Assembly: GCF_027744825.2 (NCBI RefSeq)
Contig: NC_071339.1
Span: 27,637,501-27,701,500 of the forward strand
Direction of reading: 5' to 3'
DNA: 64,000 nt
From: Synchiropus splendidus
Lineage: Eukaryota > Chordata > Actinopteri > Syngnathiformes > Callionymidae
Each line of letters starts with the position of its first letter. Position 1 is the first letter of the stretch. Positions 12,060 through 22,834 of the stretch are shown one piece after another. The position numbers were made by a program, and so were the translations under genes. Below the pieces are notes generated by a model. That model searched no databases and had not been told where the DNA came from. It worked only from the letters and a program-made list of their open reading frames with translations.

Positions 12060-12283
12060 ATTGGTATTAAAGTCTCTCTCTGAAGCTGCCTTCGAGCCAC
12101 TTGAAGAGGCTCCTTTGGAGCTGGTGGCTTTCAACGGAGCTCTACTCCTGGTCCTGGCCTCCATCAGGAGGGTTTGGAGAAATTTGTGCCTTGTCGAATA
12201 GACTCTTTTCCCCAAATCTCTTTGTGTCTCTTCTGAGGTCAGCAATTTTTCAGTGAATGCTTTCTGTCCTACCCCCCACCCGG
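12060..12283 (+). pseudogene. DIRS tyrosine recombinase, core remnant
   Basis: One frame reads FEPLEEAPLELVAFNGALLL followed by VLASIRRVWRN. This corresponds to the DIRS recombinase segment that carries the first catalytic Arg in a LASxxRV context. It stops soon after (TAG near 12200) and the remaining conserved residues are unreadable. Confidence 0.5.
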
Positions 12284-12350
12284 AATGGCCAAAAATGCAT
12301 TTTACGCATTGTTCTCTCACTGCTCAGCGATTCCTCAGAAGATGAATATT
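12283..12350 (+). repeat. satellite monomer remnant
   Basis: About 65 bp containing CTCACTGCTCAGCGATTCCT and GAAGATGAATATTTC match the satellite at 6955-9090. It marks the far boundary of DIRS fragment D2. Confidence 0.6.
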
Positions 12351-12359
12351 TCGAAACCC

Positions 12360-14042
12360 TGATCTCCCTATCATGAGACTGACACTCTACCCACTGAGTA
12401 AAGCAGCTAAATCTTTCTTCATTATCCTTCAGGGATTTGAACCCCTCACCCCTGATGACTAGACGGACACTCTATCCACTGAGCTAGCCAGCCACTCAGC
12501 TAACCAGCCACTTCTCTCTCCATCGCAGTTCAGGCATTCAAACCCCCGACCTCCTGATCACTAGACGGACGCTCTACCCAATGAGCGACTGAGCTACTTC
12601 TTTCTCCATGGCACTACAGGGATTTGAACCCCTCACCTCTGATCACTATACGGACTCTCTGCCTTCTGAGATAATGAGCCACTGAATTAACTAGCCACTG
12701 CTGTCTCCATGTCAGTTCAGGGATTCAAACTCCCGACCCCCTGATTACTTGATGGATGCTCAACCTACTGAGGTAACCTGCCACTTCTCATTCCATGGGT
12801 CTTCGGTGATTCGAGCGGCTGACCCCCGGATCACTAGACCGATGCTCTACCCACTGACCAAACCAGCCACAACTCTGACCATGGCTCTTTGGGGATTCGA
12901 AACGCTGAACCCCAATCACTAGACGGCCACTCTACCGACTTAACTAACCAGCCACTTCTCTATCGATTGCTCTTCAGTAATTCGAACAACTTACCCCCAT
13001 TGCTAGACGGACGCTCTACCCGCTGATCTAACAAGCCACTTCTCTCGATCACACTTCAGGGATTTAAAGCCCTGACCGTAAAAAGCCCTGAAGCGATGAC
13101 TAGACGGACGCTCTACCCGCTGAGCTAACCAGGCACATCTGTCACCATGGCTCTTCAGGGATTAGCACCCATCAATCCCTGATCACTAGTCTGATACTCT
13201 ACCCACTGAACTAAGCAGCCACTGAGCTAACCTGCCACTTCTCTCTGCATGGCCCTTCAGTGATTCAATCCCTTGACTCCCCCGATCACTATACTTTCGC
13301 TCTACCCACTGAGCAAAGCAGCTCACTCCATGGCACTTCAGGGATTGGAACCCCTGACAACACGATCACGAGACGGATGCACTATACCCAGATCTAACCA
13401 GCCACTGTGCTAACAAGCCACTTCTACCGCTTTGGTTCTTCAGGAATTCGAACCCCTCACGCCATGATCACTCGACAGATGCTCTACCCACTGACCTAAA
13501 CTGCCACTTCTCTCTGCTTGGCTCTTCGGTGATTGGAGGGGCTGACCCCCCGATCACTAGACGGAGGCTCTACCCACTGAGCTAACCAGCCACTTCTCTC
13601 CATGGGTCTTCGGGGATTCGAACCGGTAAGCCCCCATACCCGATCACTTGACGGAAGCCCTACCCACTTCTCTCTCCTTCGCACTTCAGGGATTCGAACC
13701 CCTGACCAACCAATCACAAGATGGCCGCTCTACCCACTGAGCAGACCTGCCAGTTCTCTGGCCATGGATCTTCAGTGATTCGCACAACTTACGCACAACT
13801 TAGGGTAAGCGGTTCGAATCCCTTAAGTGCCATGCAGTGAGAACTGGCTGGTTAGCTCAGTGGGTAGAGCGTCTGTGTCGTGGTCAGGGGGTGAGGTGTT
13901 CAAATCCCTGAAGAGCCAAAGAGATTGTAGTACCTTGTTAGCTCTGTCGGTACAGCGTCCGTCTAGTGATCAGGCGGTCAGGCGTTCAAATCCCTGAAGG
14001 CCATGGTGAGAGTTGTGGCTGGTTAGCTCAGTGGGTAGAGCG
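12360..14042 (-). repeat. tandem array of tRNA-like units (minus strand to ~13795, then plus strand)
   Basis: About 16 units of 75-110 bp on the minus strand each contain a B-box-like GGTTCGAATCCC, an A-box-like GCTCAGTGGGTAGAGC and, between them, variants of GTCTAGTGATCAGG. From about 13800 the orientation flips and three units, the last one cut, follow on the plus strand. Spacers often contain CCAGCCACTTCTCTCTCCAT. The units differ much from each other and most cannot fold a clean cloverleaf. They look like a tRNA-derived tandem repeat rather than a set of working tRNA genes. The last unit breaks off within the A box at about 14042, where DIRS sequence starts. Confidence 0.7.
13845..13918 (+). 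pseudogene. best-preserved tRNA-like unit
   Basis: The unit is 74 nt. The first five bases (TGGCT) pair with the last five (AGCCA). The D arm GCTC/GAGC pairs around an eight-base loop, and a T arm with TTCAAAT is present. The anticodon arm is poor: only about four pairs around a nine-base loop, so no anticodon can be assigned. The mismatched lower acceptor stem and defective anticodon arm argue for a pseudogene or a tRNA-derived repeat. Confidence 0.35.
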
Positions 14043-14955
14043 CGCGATGGAGATGAGAACCGAGCAGGTCTGGCACGCAGCAGCTACTGTGTGATCCTCT
14101 GAAGAAGTGGCATTCGCAGCAAACTGGCGAGTCTGAGGAATAGGAAGAGTTAATGGCAGAATTGAAACTCTCTTGACTTTTGGCTGGAAGCGGAATCTGT
14201 TGAGAGACGGAAAAGAGTTATTTGGGGCCGATGCTTGTTATTGTGTCGAAGCTGAGTAAAAACAGAATTTCTTGCCTCCAGAATCTTCCCCAGGGACAGT
14301 TCTGGCGTCAGGGATAAGGAGGCAGAGAGGCCGTTACTATTCTGCTCGGTCCCCTTAGACGATGTCAAACGAAAACAAAATTTTGAAGCCGGAGTTCGCA
14401 TTGACTGGAACGGGAAGGAGAACTTGGAGAGTGACAAAGCCTAATTTTGGGCAGAGAAGAAATGGACCCGATACCAACGTAATGCATCTTGTTTTTTATT
14501 CAAGTTAGACTTTGGTTTCGATGCTTACTTTTAAAAATAAAGTTTTCTTCCTACGCTTTTGGAGGGAGCAGAGGTGAGAGCAGCCGACAGGTCTTTCCAT
14601 AAGGAACAGCAATGATCACCGCGGCTATGATCCGGACGGCTGGGCTCACTTCGCCCCTTCGACCAGCGACGGTGTTCACCCCGGGCGGTGGCAGTGAGTG
14701 GAGGAGGGGCCGCGCACCACGCCGACGAACTGTTGAATCTCCAAAATCTCTCGTCGATTGAGAGAGGTTCTGCGATTGATGAGATTGATGGGTGGCGGAT
14801 GACATGAGGCACGGGTGGAGATCAAGCGGGAACCTGCCATCCACCTCATAGCAGCGCCTGGGTTTTGTCAAACTCATCCCATGGCTTCGAAGCAGGAAAT
14901 GTGGAAAGGTTCGGCTGCTAGTAGGCCGGTCGCAGCGCCTTATTCGTAGAGGTTT
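14043..14955 (-). mobile_element. DIRS-like fragment D3, inverted
   Basis: On the minus strand this matches 9090-10400 of fragment D2 in shortened form and 5500-6100 of D1, including the stretch around CAAAGTCTAACTTGAATAAA. Its frames are broken. It joins the tRNA-like array at 14042 and the inverted satellite at about 14955, the mirror image of the satellite/D2 junction at 9090. Confidence 0.6.
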
Positions 14956-15930
14956 AGTGTTCAATATACTACAAAGAGTGTTTTTCCAATCGCTGTAGGT
15001 GATGTTTTCATGTTCTGAGGCTATTCTGATGAGCGAGTGAACAGTGCACAAAACGCGTTTTCAGCCCGAGTGAGGGTGGTTTTCTGATTGACCTGAGCCT
15101 GAGATAAGTTCGGTTTCAGAAGGCCAAACATAAAAATGTGGATAACGTTCAAAAACGAGTTCAGATAGCTGAGATTTGAAGTGCAACTACTAGAAAGACA
15201 ATTTCTGCTATAGTGGGAAGTGAAAATGTCATGTTCTGAAGCTTCCCTGAGAAGTTGTGGCACAATGCAGAAAACGCGTTTTCAACCTGAGATAAGGCGG
15301 GTTTCGGAACACCAAACTTAAAAATGTTGACAACGCACAAAAAACACTTCAGACAGCTTAGATTTGATGTGCAACTACTAGAAAGACAATTTCTGCTATA
15401 GTAGGAGGTGAAAATGTCATGTTCTGAAGCTTCCCTGACAAGTTATGGCACAATGCAGAAAACGCGTTTTCAGCCTGAGATAAGGTGGGTTTCGGAACGC
15501 CAAACAAAAAAATGTTGATAACTTTCAAAAAACACTTCAGACAGCTTAGATTTGATGCACAGCGACGAGAAAGACCCTTTCTTCCATAGTGGGAGGTGAA
15601 AATTTCATATTCTGAAGCTTCCCTGAGAAGTTGTTGCACAATGTAGCAAACGCGTCTTCAGCCTGAGATCAGGTGGGTTTCGGAACGCTAAATATAAAGA
15701 TGTTGATAACTTTTGGAAAACACTTCAGACCGCTTAGATTTGATGTGCAACTACGAGATAGAAAGTTTCTGCTATAGCGGGATGTGAAAATTTTATGTTT
15801 TGATTCTTCGCTGAGAAGTTGTGGCACAATGCAGAAAACGCGTTTTCAGCCTGAGATAAGGTGGGTTTCGGAACGCCAAACATAAAAATGTGGATAACTT
15901 TCAAAAAACACTTCAGACAGCTTAACAACA
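14956..15930 (-). repeat. inverted ~185-bp satellite, five monomers
   Basis: Units return every 184-189 bp with CAATGCAGAAAACGCGTTTT (near 15265, 15449, 15635, 15824). They are more alike than the monomers at 6955-9090, so this subarray was homogenised more recently. Orientation is opposite to the first satellite block. It ends at about 15930, just before the copy of the multi-exon gene. Confidence 0.75.
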
Positions 15931-15934
15931 GGTA

Positions 15935-17030
15935 TTATGCAGGTATTATGCTTGACTCTTTCTCAGACACTGAAACAGAGTCTGTGATAATCGGTTAATT
16001 TGCAGGGGAGACGTGAGTTCTTTCCCACACGATTGAATCTTCAAAAGAGACAATTTGAAGGCAGACCTCATTGTCTTTCAGACAACGTTGTTTAGGCCGA
16101 GTTCACACCCAGGCCGCCCCACCTGTAGACCTTCCTTTTCAAATTGTGCCATTTGGTGGAGGGTCAGTTCACACCTCTTAGCTACCTAGCAGACACTGGG
16201 CTCTTCCTCCCTATTGTTTTGAAGTATTCAAATCAACAAAGGCGTCACCTAGGCCCTGCCCACACAAACGGAGTATTTAGGTGACCCTGATTCAGACCAC
16301 ATTTTACACCAGTTCAGGGGTAACCTTTGCTGTTGACCAGACCTTCCAGAACCTCAGCCACCTCTCCAAACGACTCCAGACTTGGCATGGACGCCTCTTC
16401 CTCTGCACATCGTAGGTGAATATTTATCTGTCTATCTATCTATCTGTCTATCTATCTATCTATATCTATACAGTATACAGTACATATATGTATATACATA
16501 TATGTATATCTATGTATCTACATTTACATATATAAGTATAATAAAAACGTTACGCCATGTTTATCACGTACCATGTCTCTTTTCATTGACAGATGTCGTC
16601 ACTCATCTGTGTGACGTTCATTTAACGCAGAGTGATACAGGTAAAAAGATTTCATTATTCGAGCAGCTAATGCGACCAACTTTTGAAGACGGTGGCGTAC
16701 ACGCGGATCCGACGGCGGTGCTCCCTTCAATAGATACCAGTCTAGCCACGGATGCTTATAGGTGAATATAAAAAGCTATTATAAAAACTTTGTCATGTTG
16801 GTTTATCATATTCATCTCTACTTTTATAGGAATTATTACCCATCTGGGTGATGTTCATTTAACGCAGAGTGATACAGGTAAATATATTTAATCAATTATA
16901 AGCTGCTCTTAATATCTCATGATATTATGTACTAGATGCATTGTCTCTTCTAATATTAGATTCGAGTCAGCCGATAACCTTCTGGTGGCGATAGAAGGAC
17001 CTCTGGAGCTGGAACAAACAGAGATTTTAT
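15935..17030 (+). pseudogene. decayed 5' part of the multi-exon SIM gene, with exon 2 duplicated
   Basis: The promoter-proximal sequence and first exons match 32117-32868 and 53900-55439. Exon 1 is 16387-16411, followed by donor GTAGGT. Exon 2 is 16593-16640. A shortened exon-3-like piece lies at about 16662-16761. A second, diverged exon 2 of the same 48-nt length lies at 16830-16877 with its own AG acceptor and GT donor. The reading frame closes shortly after about 16963. Exons 4-8 are absent. This shows the gene existed upstream of Maverick copy A as well as copy B, and that exon duplication is a repeated habit of the locus. It is probably a pseudogene, although a short spliced product cannot be excluded. 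Confidence 0.5.
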
Positions 17031-17339
17031 TATTTTAAAGTTACATGATGCTGTTTCAAGTCAGACGATAAAATATAGAAACATTCTATTTTCATCAGTC
17101 GTTGCTTGACTGAGTCATGCTTTTCGAAAAAAATCTAGTCACACTAAAGGTAAAAAAACGACTACTTTTTGTTTGTACTGTACCCTGTAATTTAGGGGTA
17201 AAACAATCAAACGTGCAAGCAGTACAAAATTACTTCATCATTAGCTGTGACATTTAGATCAGACCAGACTGAGCAACACAACGTTTGAGCCTTCGAGAAG
17301 TTACTACTCAACACTAATACATACATACTGAACATTTAT

Positions 17340-17835
17340 TTTATTTTATTTTGCCTTACGAGTGGCTAAAATGTGTATATTACAAGCCATGCTTTTCATT
17401 GATTTAAATGTGTCTTTATTCTGTATTTTCAGGTGAAAATAGCCAAATGCGGGAGCAGTACGGTGCGACATGTTAGTTTTGTAGTGTGCATTTTGTGTTC
17501 GGGGGTCGGGTCGCGGAGGCAGCATTCGGAGCAGGGAAGCCCAAACTTTCCGGTCCGCACAAACCTCCTCCAGCTCATCCCGGGGGATCCCGAGGCGTTC
17601 CCAGGCCAGACCGGAGACATAATATCTCCAGCGAGTCCTGGGTCTTCCCCGGGGTCTCCTCCTGGTAGAACATGCCCGGAACACCTCCCCAGGGAGGCGT
17701 CCAGGGGGCATCCGGATCAGATGCCCGAGCCACCTCAACTGGTTCCTCTCCATGTGGAGGAGCAGCGGCTCCACCCCGAGTTCCTCCCGGATGACCGAAC
17801 TCCTCACCCTATCTCTAAGGGTGCGCCCAGCCGGA
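17340..17835 (-). pseudogene. non-LTR retrotransposon (LINE) 3' ORF fragment
   Basis: A 153-codon frame contains QLRWLGHLIRMPPGRLPGEV, RRPRGRPRTRW, LAWERLG and LPPRPDP. This is the widespread C-terminal tail of fish LINE reverse-transcriptase ORFs. Endonuclease and RT domains are absent. The upstream edge falls at about 17835 in unrelated AT-rich DNA, so this is a 5'-truncated insertion. Confidence 0.7.
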
Positions 17836-18466
17836 GGAAACTCAATGACGCAATTACTCCAACATCATATGTGATATTTAGATCAGATCCAGAGACTAAC
17901 ATGCTTCGAGCTGAGGTGAAACTATGAATGTATGAATTGAGAATTATAAAAAAGTAACCCGAGTCGAAATCGAAATGTGTTTAAATTAAATCTTTCCATT
18001 TTAAAAAACAGTGTTTCTGTTGTTCATTTTCACAAAATTTTAATGCTGAAGTAAGGCATGTGAACAAATTCAGATATTGTATTTTCATATTTTTTCACAA
18101 GTTACAGGTGTATTCTCAGTTATTATTTATCAACTGTGTCTCAAATTTTAAAACTTTTTTTTTCAGTGTTTTAAAAACAAACAACTGGCAAATTAAACTG
18201 GTTGACATTGTAGGTTCGTGAACCTGTTTTTGTCTTGTCTGTTTTGTCTGTGTTCGCAAGTTACCATAAAAGAATAGTTTTGGTAGGCTGGTTGTTCATC
18301 TTATAAAATCTAACCGACGCACTGAAGCCTGTAAGTACATTTTTCCTTTTACTTCAAGCTTTTCTCCATCCATTAGAATCTCAAATATCTGTTTCACTGT
18401 TAAAAACTTCTAATTGTCAGTACCAGAAATTGAATTGTTTGAAAAAACAACAAATAAAGTTTTTTT

Positions 18467-18548
<82 letters not shown>

Positions 18549-20940
18549 ATCAAATTTAAGACATACCATTCTCACTATAAGACAACAAGCCATTTTAGTA
18601 TGTACGAGCATGTTGGCATGTTCCCAATCTTCTTAATCTTTTCATTTACCTGAAACTGTCTGCTTACACAAATTGTATTACTAATCCTGAACTAAACCCT
18701 GACGTTTTTGTACAACCATCTACGATAGGATAAATAGATGAATATTATTAGAAACTAGATATAGTTTATTTAAAAATTTTAACAAACTTTTTTCATTTGT
18801 TCAGCCATTTGTCAAATTTGAAAAAATAAAAGATGTATAACTTTTGAGATGTCAAGAGCTTTTTATTTTCGCTACCAGTCACAAACCCCGCTTTTTTCAC
18901 GAAATAGTATGAAATATATATATAAATATATATATTTTTTTTACAAGTAAAGCTTTTTTACTAATCACTGCCAATTCTAACTGACAAACAACAAATCACA
19001 GGGTTGACATTGTAGTTTCTGACATACATTCAGTTTTTCATTTTTAATCGTCCTAGACCTACATTTTCTTTACATATCTTCAAGCTGAATAGTGTTTTAT
19101 CTTCTATTTGTTTACATTCACAAGGTGTACGGATTGCGCGGAAGCATTTTTTTTTTTTTTTTTACGCTAGTAGTCTCTCAATGAGGCACTGAATCCTGCA
19201 GAAGGCTTTTATTCCTTTTTATGAACTTGCATCTACCTATCTATCCATCAGTCAGTTAAGTTTTAAAGTGTAAATGCATACGACGGAATATGCACATAGA
19301 AAATATCAGAAAAGTAAATATGAGAATCTACTTCAAAGAACAACTTTGTTCATAGTGAAGGGAAAGAATAGAAACTCCATAGAAAGAACACCTGAGAAAC
19401 AACAACAACAACAAAAAAAAAACAATCTAACAAAGCTAACAAACATTTTTGAAAGCAACAGTGTGATTATGTCTCATTTTTCACTCAAATTGAATTTTAA
19501 CCGAGTGAATGTCTGCAAACGCATGAAAGCATGTTTGTGAACACATCCTGATAACGCTTGGTGACCCAATATCCAATCCTATGGGAAGATGTCCCGGATC
19601 ATACTCAGGCCGCCTTCGTTCGACGTATACAGCCAATGACTAGTACCTCGCTCCTAAAATAAGCCTCGATGCACTTTTTTTAAAAACGGTGGCAAAATTC
19701 GACCCAAAATGTCGAGGGTGACTACGGTGATTAATACAATCTTGAATCTTGAGCACAGAGTGTCCCTTATTTGTCCCACAGAGGGGGAATGTTGGACTTG
19801 TTGGATCTACGCATCCGTAGGTAAATGCGGAATTGATGAACATATCACTTACAACTCCAAGACAATGCTTGTTATTGGTTTGGGTGTGTTCTTCTTGGTA
19901 GAATTTGTATGAACATCTTATAAACACCTCATCAACAACTCATACGAGAACTTTAAACGGAAGGAAGGAACACATATTGGATATGAAGTTCTATGAGGCT
20001 TTTCCACTGGACCTTTGGAGTCAAAGTGTAGACTGAGGTTCATGTTTGCATGTTACTACAGTACTTTTTGGGTTTTATTTTGTAATGATGTAGTGTTTCT
20101 GTTGGTTGGGGAGAAACTCTTGAAGGTGCTGCAATTTCCAGGACCATGTTACGATTTTCAAACGTTACTGTCAACATTTGCGTCAAAAGGATACTTCTGC
20201 AAGGAATCTCAATTAATTCCAAAAGCAAATGGATACCGACAATATCCTTGAACAAAATCCGAAATTTTGAAAGAGCTAAATCTAATGCTGTTGTAATATA
20301 TTCTCACTATGATGTGCTTTAAACATAAATGATGGAATAGTTATCTCCTGCAAAAGATAGAAATGATAAAAGTTGAAAATTAAAAGTTGAATGCAGGCAA
20401 ATATTTATGTTGAATGTTTGTGAGTAGCTTGTAAAATCTTTGATGTATGACTTCATTTTACCCTTTCCTCACTAGTAGCCATCACAAATCGGCGACCTCC
20501 ATCTTGATCTTAGATGCTCACTCCGCCTATGAAAACCAGGCCATCAATTCAGACACATGTGACTCTGCTTGTCTGCCTGTGTAGCAGTCTCTCAACCATA
20601 CATCATGGCAGGTCCTTTGTATTGTATTGTTTGTAAAGAACAAGTACAACAATACGTGGTATCCTCAGTTTAGACAGAACGTGGGTGATTCAACAAGTTA
20701 CACATGTTCAATGGTGCTCATTCAGAGAACCAATGATTGAGACCTAACAGATATTTCTTGTTGATGCCAGTGAGGAGAGAGTAACCGTACGTCTCGCAGA
20801 AGAATATTAACACATTAATTGATAATCTGAGGATCAAAAAACTTGAACAATGATCCCTCTTTCAGGATGGCCTCAAACTTTTCATCCACAATCTAACAGT
20901 CATGTGTAAAGGGTTCCCCCATTGTTTGTGGTGACACTGG
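17836..20940. other. AT-rich non-coding region
   Basis: No supported gene. It contains a (CA)n microsatellite (18470-18544), a TA-rich stretch (18915-18935), poly-T runs near 19147-19163 and scattered short frames without recognisable domains. The minus frame at 19640-19927 has a protein-like look but could not be assigned. Confidence 0.5.
18470..18544. repeat. (CA)n microsatellite
   Basis: An uninterrupted CA dinucleotide run of about 75 bp. Confidence 0.95.
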
Positions 20941-21609
20941 ATGACTTGTTTTTACAGTATTCTCCTGACGGCGTGCTTGAGACCCGTCAACACAACATTG
21001 TCAGGGATAAAAAAGAACATCACTTTAAAAAACAGATCAGTTACGAAAAAACTCCGGGTCGTGTACGATAAGAGGCGCTTGTTTTCGGACGGCACAACCA
21101 AACCTTTCGGGTTTTGCACTGAGTTGCAAAAGATGAATAAAAATATCAAATTCATTGAAGGTTTACCTGAATCTTTTGAAAATGAAGATGTATTTCCTAC
21201 TGATAGAAAACATTTGATTATTCTTGACGATGTTATTTTTGAAGCTTCTGAAAACCCAGAGGTTGTCCGTGTTTTTACGCAGTACAGACATCATAAAAAT
21301 ATGAGTGTTATAATGCTGACGCAAAACTTATTTCATCGTGGTAAATATAGTCGTACTATTAGTCTGAATAGCAATTACTTTGTATTGTTTAAGAATCCTC
21401 GCGATAAAATGCAGATAAAAGTTCTTGCTCAACAGATTTACCCGTCTCAAAGAGCTTTCTTTCTAGAAAGCTTTGAAGATGCTACAGCCGACGCTCACGG
21501 GTACTTAATTGTTGATCTAACACCCTCATGTCCAGAACGCTACAGACAAAGGACTGGGATACTTCCTCACGAGCGTCACACTGTGTACATACCAAAAACG
21601 TCTGCTTAA
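20941..21609 (+). pseudogene. Maverick packaging ATPase (FtsK/HerA-type), N-terminally truncated, copy A
   Basis: A 222-codon frame carries the C-terminal half of the packaging ATPase of Polinton/adintovirus elements. It has a Walker-B-like segment HLIILDDVIFEA, then VFTQYRHHKNMSVIMLTQNL, FHRGKYSRTISLNSNYFVLF and KNPRDKMQ, the usual order in this family. The Walker A (P-loop) part and everything before it are missing; the first ~40 residues do not look like the family. In complete viruses the enzyme would drive genome packaging into capsids. Here it cannot bind ATP normally. It is first in a plus-strand gene block, with the next ORF starting 3 nt after its stop. Confidence 0.75.
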
Positions 21610-21612
21610 GTT

Positions 21613-21953
21613 ATGTCAGCGCGTATAAAAAGAAACGATGGTTTACTTAAGGAACTATACCACGCTCCGTCAAAGAAACATAAAGACATTTTAATGCGTA
21701 GTTCTCGGGACTTTATTCAAGCTCTTTGCGAGATCGCCCTGAATGTTTTGAAGGGGAATGTACCATTGTCGCAAGCTCAGTTAAAAAAACAGAAAAATCA
21801 GAAGAAAAACATCAGACTCTTGGCTAAAAAAAAGCGTGCGTGAAGCGTAAACGAAGGATTCTTAAAAAGCAATCGGGTGGATTCCTGTTGCCGTTGCTAG
21901 CGGCTGCCGTTCCAATCATTGGAAATCTAATAGGAGGACTTGTAAAGAAGTAA
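21613..21953 (+). pseudogene. small basic virion peptide gene (core-peptide-X-like), frameshifted
   Basis: The first frame (76 codons from ATG 21613) has FIQALCEIALNVLKGNVPLS followed by Lys-rich sequence and stops at 21843. Reading one frame over, the sequence continues without a gap through a KRKRRILKK basic run and a hydrophobic glycine-rich tail (GGFLLPLLAAAVPIIGNLIG) to TAA at 21951. Small proteins with this plan are common in Polinton/adintovirus elements, and the tail suggests membrane activity or a core role. A likely single-base change at about 21835-21845 breaks the frame. It sits between the ATPase fragment and the ORF at 21960. Confidence 0.6.
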
Positions 21954-21959
21954 AACGCC

Positions 21960-22724
21960 ATGAAGACTGTCCAGAAAATGTATCTCGTCTCTCCTCAGCA
22001 AATTAACCAGTTATCACGCCCATCCTCTGACATCCGTGAAACAGCCGAAGATGAATTGAATGAGAAGATGAGGACCGTTCTAAATGATTCTCAGTTAAAC
22101 TCGTATGAGAAGATTAAACAGTATGATGGTCTATTGCAGAGATATTTAACCTTTACAAAACAGGATCAGAGAGACCAAAGGAGAGTAACTCTGACTTTAC
22201 AACGAGACGGAGATCATCCCCACGACTCTGACAGTCGCGACCAAAGCGTTCTAAAAACACCCTCTGTAACGGACGTCGTGGGTAAGGATATTCTAAACAG
22301 CCTTCCGTCAAAAGCTCGAAGAAATGCTGAATACATTATCCAGAGGATATCCAAAAACGGCGACGGTTGGAATATGAATGGTGAATTTATGTATGAAGGA
22401 AATGCTGTAAAAGGCTCTCATGTGATTGATATATTCAAGTACCTTTCCCTACCGTATAAGAAAACAAGTTCTTCATTACCTGAGGGATGGTCCGAGTTTC
22501 TCGTCACATTATTAAAGCTAAACAACCCTCTCACCCTGCTGTCCAATCCTGAAGCGCGGCCTCAATATCAGAGACTTAAATCGAATTCTACCTCACGAAA
22601 GAAAAGTATAGCCGAGGGCTGGTCTCCCGACCCAAAGGACTCTAAAGTGACACCTCGACGACGCTTGACGTGTGTAGCGACCAAAAGGAAGAAATTGTCT
22701 CTAACACCTCGATGGGTTTCATGA
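21960..22724 (+). CDS. Maverick unknown protein fused to the PolB C-terminal tail (copy A)
   Basis: This is a 254-codon ORF. Residues 1 to about 178 form an unknown protein found next to Polinton capsid genes: a helical N-terminus (DELNEKMRTVLND, YEKIKQYDGLLQRYL), a charged linker, then a small domain with RRNAEYIIQRISKNGD and GSHVIDIFKYL. From about residue 180 it matches, base for base in many places, the end of the PolB ORF at 60009-60234 (LLSNPE, QYQRLK, SWSPDPKD-like, LTPRWVS end). The junction lies in a stretch shared by both partners (22499-22522), so a deletion that removed PolB created the fusion. Immediately after the shared stretch the frames agree, so the fused ORF stays open. Function is unknown. 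Confidence 0.65.
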   Translation: MKTVQKMYLVSPQQINQLSRPSSDIRETAEDELNEKMRTVLNDSQLNSYEKIKQYDGLLQRYLTFTKQDQRDQRRVTLTLQRDGDHPHDSDSRDQSVLKTPSVTDVVGKDILNSLPSKARRNAEYIIQRISKNGDGWNMNGEFMYEGNAVKGSHVIDIFKYLSLPYKKTSSSLPEGWSEFLVTLLKLNNPLTLLSNPEARPQYQRLKSNSTSRKKSIAEGWSPDPKDSKVTPRRRLTCVATKRKKLSLTPRWVS

Positions 22725-22759
22725 ATAATTACCTTATACACGGTTATTGCCTTTTCATC

Positions 22760-22775
22760 AATAAAATGTTTTATT
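22760..22775. terminator. overlapping bidirectional poly(A) signals between convergent genes (copy A)
   Basis: AATAAA on the plus strand (22760-22765) serves the ORF ending at 22724. TTTATT (22770-22775) is AATAAA on the minus strand, serving the protease/capsid block that ends at 22835. In copy B the minus-strand signal remains (60280-60285) but the plus-strand one is changed to AAAGAAA. Confidence 0.5.
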
Positions 22776-22834
22776 GAATTACTATAAGATTACAGATTTT
22801 CTTTTCAACACACGTACAAACAAAATAAGATTAG

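Larger units (their letters stand above)
9090..12283 (+). mobile_element. DIRS-like retroelement fragment D2
   Basis: The fragment begins exactly where satellite homology stops; the same satellite/element junction occurs inverted at about 14955. It holds a gag-like region with many stops (9090-10600), the recombinase N-terminus (10620-11234), a non-coding stretch with duplicated modules (11400-12000), and a recombinase core remnant (12060-12283). No RT is visible in it. Satellite sequence resumes at 12283, so the fragment is bounded by satellite on both sides. Confidence 0.6.

Noticed and set aside
12360..14042. A cluster of functional tRNA genes
   Set aside because: Most units lack a pairing acceptor stem and a proper anticodon arm and vary strongly; A and B boxes alone do not make a tRNA gene.
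19640..19927. Minus-strand frame of 95 codons with protein-like composition
   Set aside because: No recognised domain, no second copy in the window and no supporting neighbours.
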